DNA of 64,000 nucleotides from the NCBI GenBank assembly GCA_934438075.1, contig CAKSBF010000010.1, positions 25,705 through 89,704 on the forward strand, written 5' to 3'. This document shows positions 59,015 to 64,000 of this stretch, piece by piece. The notes below the pieces were generated by a model, which made no database searches, had not been told where the DNA came from, and saw nothing but the letters and a program-made list of their open reading frames with translations. Within the stretch, counting starts at the first letter, position 1. Every line of letters begins with the position of its first letter. The translations under genes were made by a program, and so were the position numbers. The stretch comes from an uncultured Clostridia bacterium (GTDB taxonomy: Bacteria; Bacillota; Clostridia; UBA1381; UBA9506).

Positions 59015-60946
59015 ATGAGACAAAAAACCGTAGAAGACATTGAAGTAAAGGGTAAGAAAGTCCTCGTTAGATGCGACTTTAACGTTCCAATGGATGATGC
59101 CGGCAACATTACAAATGAAAACAGAATTGTCGGTGCACTTCCTACCATTAAATATTTGATTGATCATGGCGCAAAGGTAATTCTTTGCTCACACATGGGA
59201 CGCCCGAAAGGCGAATTTAACATGAAATACAGCCTCCGTCCGGTTGCGGCCCGCCTTTCCGAGCTCTTAGGCAAAAAGGTTGTTATGGCTGATGACGTTA
59301 TCGGCGAAAGCGCTATCCGCGCAACCGAGAACATGCAGGAAGGCGACGTAGTCATGCTTGAAAACGTTCGTTTTCATGCAGAAGAAACCAAGAACGACCC
59401 GGAATTTTCCAAGAAACTGGCTTCCCTCGCCGACATTTTTGTAAATGACGCATTTGGAACCGCACACCGCGCACACTCCTCCACAGCAGGTGTTGCAAGC
59501 TATCTGCCGGCTGTTGCAGGTTTCTTGATTAAGAAGGAAGTAGAAATCATGGGCGGCGCATTGGAAAATGCAAAGCGTCCGTTTGTTGCCATTTTAGGCG
59601 GTGCAAAAGTTAAGGATAAAATCGGTGTTATCAACAATCTGTTAAATAAAGTAGACACCATCATCATCGGCGGCGGTATGGCATATACCTTCAGCAAAGC
59701 TATGGGCGGAAAAATCGGTGATTCCCTGTGCGATGATGAGCGTTTGGAATATACCAAAGAAGTAATGGCTCTTGCAAAAGAAAAAGGCGTAAAAATTTTG
59801 TTGCCGACCGATAATGTTATTGCTGACGCTTTTGCGAATGATGCAAACTCTAAAGTTTGTGCAGCAGGCGAGATTCCGGACGGCTGGGAAGGTCTTGATA
59901 TCGGACCGAAAACCATTGAAGCCTTTACCGCAGAAATTAAAAATGCAAAAACCGTTATTTGGAACGGACCAATGGGCGTATTTGAAATGAGCAACTTCGC
60001 AACCGGTACCATTGCGGTAGCAAAAGCAGTTGCCGAAGCTGATGCTGTTACCATTATAGGCGGCGGCGACAGTGCAGCGGCAGTGGAAACTCTTGGCTTT
60101 GCAGATAAGATGACCCACATTTCCACCGGCGGCGGCGCTTCTCTCGAATTTTTAGAGGGAATTGAGCTTCCGGGTATCGCATGCTTGATGACTAAAACCC
60201 GCAAAAAAGTAATTGCCGGAAACTGGAAAATGAATAAAACTCCAACCGAAACGAAGGCGCTAATCAGCGAACTGGCTCCTCTCGTTGCAGGTGCAGAAGA
60301 TACCGTTATCGTATGCCCGACCGCAGTGTGCCTGCCGGCAGCTGTCGAAGCGGCAAAGGGAACCAACATCAAGGTTGGCGCGCAGAACATGTACTTTGAG
60401 GACAGCGGTGCATTCACAGGAGAAATCAGTGCAGACATGCTGCTTGACCTCGGTGTGGAATATGTCATCTTAGGACATAGCGAACGCCGTCAGTACTTTG
60501 CCGAAACCGATAAAACCGTAAATAAAAAGGTGTTAAAGGCTTACGAAAAAGGACTTACCCCGATTATCTGCGTTGGCGAAAGCTTAGAGCAGAGAGAACA
60601 AGGCATTACAAACGACCTCGTTCGTATGCAGACCAAGATCGCTCTGAAAGATGTTACCGCAGAGCAAGCTAAAAAAGCAATTATTGCTTATGAACCGATT
60701 TGGGCAATCGGCACCGGCAAAACTGCAACCACAGCTCAGGCAGAAGAGGTTTGCAAGGCAATCCGCGACTGCGTAAAAGAAGTATTCGGCGCGGATGTTG
60801 CGGACGAAATTACCGTACAGTACGGCGGAAGTGTAAAGGCAGCCAATGCTGCAGAACTGTTTGCAGAAGCAGATATTGACGGTGGTCTGGTCGGCGGCGC
60901 AAGCTTAAAGGCAGAAGAATTTAAAAACATTGTGCTGTACAAATAA
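59015..60946 (+). CDS. pgk-tpi: phosphoglycerate kinase-triosephosphate isomerase fusion
   Basis: A single 643-residue frame encodes two glycolytic enzymes. Residues 1-391 are a full-length PGK: VRCDFNVPM (18-26), NDAFGTAHRAH (144-154), GGGDSAAAVE in the nucleotide site. Residues 395-643 are a full-length TPI with catalytic Lys405 (GNWKMN), His488 (GHSERR) and Glu560 (AYEPIW). PGK runs into TPI through a few linker residues, with no stop. An ATG at the junction (60188) has no ribosome site, so separate translation of TPI is unlikely. A PGK-TPI fusion is known from Thermotoga. GAGGTGAAG precedes the ATG. It heads the lower-glycolysis operon. Confidence 0.97.
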   Translation: MRQKTVEDIEVKGKKVLVRCDFNVPMDDAGNITNENRIVGALPTIKYLIDHGAKVILCSHMGRPKGEFNMKYSLRPVAARLSELLGKKVVMADDVIGESAIRATENMQEGDVVMLENVRFHAEETKNDPEFSKKLASLADIFVNDAFGTAHRAHSSTAGVASYLPAVAGFLIKKEVEIMGGALENAKRPFVAILGGAKVKDKIGVINNLLNKVDTIIIGGGMAYTFSKAMGGKIGDSLCDDERLEYTKEVMALAKEKGVKILLPTDNVIADAFANDANSKVCAAGEIPDGWEGLDIGPKTIEAFTAEIKNAKTVIWNGPMGVFEMSNFATGTIAVAKAVAEADAVTIIGGGDSAAAVETLGFADKMTHISTGGGASLEFLEGIELPGIACLMTKTRKKVIAGNWKMNKTPTETKALISELAPLVAGAEDTVIVCPTAVCLPAAVEAAKGTNIKVGAQNMYFEDSGAFTGEISADMLLDLGVEYVILGHSERRQYFAETDKTVNKKVLKAYEKGLTPIICVGESLEQREQGITNDLVRMQTKIALKDVTAEQAKKAIIAYEPIWAIGTGKTATTAQAEEVCKAIRDCVKEVFGADVADEITVQYGGSVKAANAAELFAEADIDGGLVGGASLKAEEFKNIVLYK

Positions 60947-61000
60947 TTTCTCTTTTCAGAAAACATTGACAGAAATTTTGTGAAATCGGAGCTTGATGAT

Positions 61001-62530
61001 ATGACAAAAAAACCTTTACTTTTATGCATTATGGACGGATTCGGACTGAATCCGTCCGATGACGGAAATGCCATTCATATGGCAAAAACTCCAAATCTTG
61101 ACCGTTTCTATGCACAGTATCCGAACACCAGTTTAAATGCAAGCGGTCTGGCAGTCGGTCTGCCGGAAGGACAGATGGGAAATTCCGAGGTGGGTCATAC
61201 TAACATAGGCGCAGGACGCATTGTTTATCAGGAACTGACCCGCATCACCAAATCCATTCAGGACGGTGATTTCTTTAAAAATGCGGAATTTTTAGCGGCT
61301 GTGGAGAATTGCAAAAAGACAGGCAGTGCCTTGCATATTATGGGCTTGCTCTCCGACGGTGGCGTACACAGCCATAACGAGCACATATACGCAGTCGTTG
61401 AGCTTGCAAAACGTGCAGGCCTTTCCAAGGTATATCTGCACTGCTTTTTAGACGGCAGAGATGTTCCCCCCTCTTCCGGCAAAGATTATGTTCTGCAGCT
61501 TGAAAATAAGCTGGCGGAAATTGGTGTCGGGAAAATTGCCACTGTAATGGGACGCTACTACGCAATGGATCGTGATAATCGCTGGGACCGCGTTGAAAAG
61601 GCATATGCCGCTATGACGCGTGGCATCGGCGAACAGTCGGACAATGCCGCTGCTGCCGTACAAAAATCTTATGACAGCGAGGTAACAGACGAATTTGTTG
61701 TTCCTGCCGTTGTAACAGAAAACGGCGCTCCGGTCGGCATGATTACCGAGCATGACAGTGTGGTTTTCTGTAATTTCCGACCCGACCGTGCACGTCAGAT
61801 TACGCGTGCATTTGTTGACCCCGAGTTTGACGGCTTTGCCCGCGAATATATGTCACTTTATTTTGTATGCATGACGCAGTATGACAAAAGCATGCCAAAC
61901 GTTCACGTTGCTTTCAAACCACAAACACTGGTAAATACTCTCGGAGAATATATCAGCTCTAAGGGTCTGACACAGCTCCGCATTGCCGAAACCGAAAAAT
62001 ATGCACATGTTACCTTCTTTTTTAATGGCGGCGTTGAAGCTGTTTCCGAAGGAGAAGACCGTGCATTGATTCACTCTCCGAAAGTTGCGACTTACGATTT
62101 GCAGCCTGAAATGAGTGCTTATCTGGTAACAGATGAACTCTTAAAACGTTTGGATTCCGGGAAATATGATGTAATCATTCTCAATTTTGCCAACTGCGAC
62201 ATGGTCGGTCACACGGGTGTGATTCCGGCTGCGGTCAAGGCGGTCGAAACCGTCGACGAATGTGTCGGCAAGGTTGCAGACAAGGTGCTTTCCATGGGTG
62301 GTACCATGCTGATCACTGCTGACCACGGAAACGCAGACCAGATGATTGATCCGAAGGACGGCGAGCCATTTACCGCGCACACCACCTTCCCTGTCCCATT
62401 TATCGTACTGGGCGCAGGAGATGTTTCACTGCGCGAGGGCGGCTGTCTTGCAGATATCGCTCCTACCATGCTGAAACTGCTTGGTTTGGAGCAGCCCAAA
62501 GAAATGACCGGCAAAAGCATTATTTTTTAA
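61001..62530 (+). CDS. gpmI: 2,3-bisphosphoglycerate-independent phosphoglycerate mutase
   Basis: Manganese-dependent mutase converting 3- to 2-phosphoglycerate. The 509 residues carry LLCIMDGFGL with the first metal Asp, the phosphorylated Ser in GNSEVGHTNIG, DGRDVPPSSG, NFRPDRAR, and metal ligands in NCDMVGHTG and TADHGNADQM. The ATG at 61001 is preceded by GGAG; an in-frame GTG 21 bases upstream is less likely. It lies between pgk-tpi and eno, the standard glycolytic order. A second, ApgM-type mutase is encoded at 43.3 kb. Confidence 0.97.
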   Translation: MTKKPLLLCIMDGFGLNPSDDGNAIHMAKTPNLDRFYAQYPNTSLNASGLAVGLPEGQMGNSEVGHTNIGAGRIVYQELTRITKSIQDGDFFKNAEFLAAVENCKKTGSALHIMGLLSDGGVHSHNEHIYAVVELAKRAGLSKVYLHCFLDGRDVPPSSGKDYVLQLENKLAEIGVGKIATVMGRYYAMDRDNRWDRVEKAYAAMTRGIGEQSDNAAAAVQKSYDSEVTDEFVVPAVVTENGAPVGMITEHDSVVFCNFRPDRARQITRAFVDPEFDGFAREYMSLYFVCMTQYDKSMPNVHVAFKPQTLVNTLGEYISSKGLTQLRIAETEKYAHVTFFFNGGVEAVSEGEDRALIHSPKVATYDLQPEMSAYLVTDELLKRLDSGKYDVIILNFANCDMVGHTGVIPAAVKAVETVDECVGKVADKVLSMGGTMLITADHGNADQMIDPKDGEPFTAHTTFPVPFIVLGAGDVSLREGGCLADIAPTMLKLLGLEQPKEMTGKSIIF

Positions 62531-62578
62531 TTTATATTTCAAATATTTGCTCTATAATCGCTTGAGAGGAGAAATGAA

Positions 62579-63895
62579 ATGAAGCAATTTATTGAAATTA
62601 TTGATGTTGTTGCAAGAGAGGTTCTTGATTCGCGCGGAAACCCCACTGTAGAAGTTGAGGTTTACACTGACGACGGGTTTGTTGGTCGTGCCTCTGTTCC
62701 TTCCGGCGCATCTACCGGTGCTTTTGAAGCAGTCGAATTGCGCGACTGCGACAAAAACCGCTATCTGGGCAAAGGTGTAGAAAAAGCCGTTGAAAATGTA
62801 AATGGCGAAATTGCAGAGGCAGTTATCGGCATGAATGTGCTCGACCAGATTGCAATTGACCGTACTATGATCGCCTTGGACGGCACTCCAAACAAGGGTC
62901 GTCTTGGTGCAAATGCCATTTTAGGTGTATCACTTGCCTGCGCAAAAGCCGCAGCAGAAGCACTCGGCATGTCACTGTACAACTATATCGGCGGCTGTAA
63001 CGCAAGAACCCTTCCCGTCCCCATGATGAACATTTTAAATGGCGGCAAGCACGCTGACAACAGTGTAAATATCCAAGAATTTATGATTATGCCGGTTGGC
63101 GCAAAATCTTTTAAAGAAGCCTTGAAGAACTGTGCGGAGGTATTTCATCATCTAAAAGGTGTATTAAAATCCAAAGGCTACAGTACAGCTGTTGGTGATG
63201 AGGGCGGTTTTGCCCCAAACTTGACAAGCGATGAGGAAGCAATTCAAGTCATTATCGAAGCTATTGAAAAAGCAGGCTACAAGCCGGGCGATGATTTTCG
63301 CATTGCAATTGATGCCGCTGCTACCGAAATGTTTGACGAAGCTAAGAAAATCGGAAAAGACGGCTACTACTTTTGGAAATCCGATTTGTTTAAAACCCGC
63401 GAAGAGATGGTTGCATATTGGGAGGATTTGGCTGCAAAATACCCAATCATTTCTTTGGAAGATGGTGTTGCCGAGGAGGATTGGGACGGTTGGAAAATGC
63501 TGACCGATAAACTGGGAGACAAGATTCAGTTGGTTGGCGATGACCTGTTTGTAACCAACACCGAACGTCTCAAAAAGGGTATTGAGCTGGGTGTTTCCAA
63601 TTCCATTTTGATCAAAGTAAACCAAATAGGAAGCCTGACTGAAACGCTGGAGGCGATCCAAATGGCAAACCGTGCCGGTTTTACCGCCGTCACTTCGCAT
63701 AGAAGCGGCGAAACGGAAGATACCACCATCGCCGACATCGCTGTGGCGACTAATTCCGGACAGATTAAAACAGGTGCGCCATCCCGTACTGACCGTGTTG
63801 CAAAATACAATCAGTTACTTCGCATTGAAGAAGAGCTGGGCGATACTGCAGAATATCTCGGATTGAATGCATGGTTTAATTTGAAAAACAAATAG
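62579..63895 (+). CDS. eno: enolase
   Basis: Converts 2-phosphoglycerate to phosphoenolpyruvate; also found in RNA-degrading complexes. The 438 residues are complete, with REVLDSRGNPTVEVEV (13-28), the SGASTG loop, GDEGGFAPN, metal-binding SLEDG and GDDLFVTN, and the signature SHRSGETED. Ribosome site GAGAGGAG. A TATAAT at 62550 is a possible internal promoter without a clear -35. The last 105 bases of the window after this gene contain no recognisable feature. Confidence 0.98.
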   Translation: MKQFIEIIDVVAREVLDSRGNPTVEVEVYTDDGFVGRASVPSGASTGAFEAVELRDCDKNRYLGKGVEKAVENVNGEIAEAVIGMNVLDQIAIDRTMIALDGTPNKGRLGANAILGVSLACAKAAAEALGMSLYNYIGGCNARTLPVPMMNILNGGKHADNSVNIQEFMIMPVGAKSFKEALKNCAEVFHHLKGVLKSKGYSTAVGDEGGFAPNLTSDEEAIQVIIEAIEKAGYKPGDDFRIAIDAAATEMFDEAKKIGKDGYYFWKSDLFKTREEMVAYWEDLAAKYPIISLEDGVAEEDWDGWKMLTDKLGDKIQLVGDDLFVTNTERLKKGIELGVSNSILIKVNQIGSLTETLEAIQMANRAGFTAVTSHRSGETEDTTIADIAVATNSGQIKTGAPSRTDRVAKYNQLLRIEEELGDTAEYLGLNAWFNLKNK

Positions 63896-64000
63896 AAGTA
63901 AAAACAAAAGAGGGTGTTGCTACTGAAGTGCACCAGTTTGTACAGACAGCACAAAAAAGAGTGTCTATGGCATCAATATTAATATTTAAGCAACATACTG

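Noticed and set aside
59500..60468. Long open frame of 322 codons on the minus strand
   Set aside because: It lies wholly opposite pgk-tpi, whose product is a certain enzyme, and its translation is low-complexity Ser/Ala/Pro/Ile with no motif. Antisense shadow.
63915..63995. TGTTGCT / AGCAACA complementary arms near the window end
   Set aside because: Seven-base arms 67 bases apart with no T run; chance pairing is likely and the region is cut by the window edge.
1..64000. CRISPR arrays, tRNA/rRNA genes, insertion sequences, prophage or integrative element
   Set aside because: I looked for regular spaced repeats, tRNA-like cloverleaf and T-loop sequence, transposase and integrase motifs, and saw none. 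Gene content and composition look uniform and chromosomal.

Overview
The window reads as a chromosomal segment of a low-to-mid GC, anaerobic, spore-forming member of the Firmicutes, class Clostridia. Supporting signs are a YlmC/YmxH-type sporulation protein, Asp23-FakA-RecG, DUF1934-ArgS and NusB-XseA neighbourhoods, ECF-type thiamine and biotin S components, S-layer homology (SLH) proteins, AGGAGG-type ribosome binding sites, and frequent TTG/GTG starts. Order and genus cannot be fixed from the sequence alone. The secreted SLH protein with a pectate-binding-like beta-helix hints at a plant-fibre or mucus degrader. There are 57 supported protein genes, one TPP riboswitch, about ten intrinsic terminators and several near-consensus sigma-A promoters. 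I found no tRNA, rRNA, CRISPR array, insertion sequence or prophage.

Layout. 0-4.7 kb (+): an amino-sugar/galactose operon (nagB, mutarotase, a GalE-nucleotidyltransferase fusion, a NahK-like kinase). 4.8-9.7 kb (-): an SLH protein, a methyltransferase, and phoH-ybeY with a small membrane protein, plus ylmC. 9.8-28 kb (+): housekeeping in several operons: araD; asp23-fakA-recG; rsmD-coaD; tspO; vanW; radA; nusB-kae1 paralogue-xseA-thioesterase; pgsA-valS. 28-30.7 kb: a NagB-like/PIG-L deacetylase pair divergent from an AraC regulator. 30.7-31.6 kb: TPP riboswitch and thiT. 31.6-37.2 kb (-): a 1033-residue SLH/beta-helix/phytase-like protein, and pnp with its own promoter and leader hairpin. 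37.2-42.1 kb (-): a secreted protein, ABC exporter and two-component system in one operon. 42.4 kb (+): a DUF1275 protein. 43.3-57.6 kb (-): a long head-to-tail cluster, ddl-murI-DUF1934-argS-ctpA-M23-ctpA-PMT-rlmB-glk-apgM. 58.1 kb to the end (+): bioY, then the lower-glycolysis operon pgk-tpi (fused), gpmI, eno.

How the genes fit together. Two separate loci funnel amino sugars to fructose-6-phosphate (nagB/nahK and the PIG-L/NagB-like pair). The glycolytic operon and the ROK glucokinase handle the resulting hexose flux. The ddl-murI-ctpA-M23 stretch is a cell-wall synthesis and remodelling block.

Nothing here is a wholly new system that I can prove. The best leads are: gene fusions (GalE-nucleotidyltransferase, PGK-TPI, tandem GT-C with a discoidin-like domain); the SLH/phytase-like architecture; the divergent amino-sugar module; the S41-M23-S41 gene order; and several regulatory elements. 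These last are a direct-repeat operator in front of the ABC/two-component operon, an inverted repeat over the bioY -35, a pnp leader hairpin, and a structured element before tspO.
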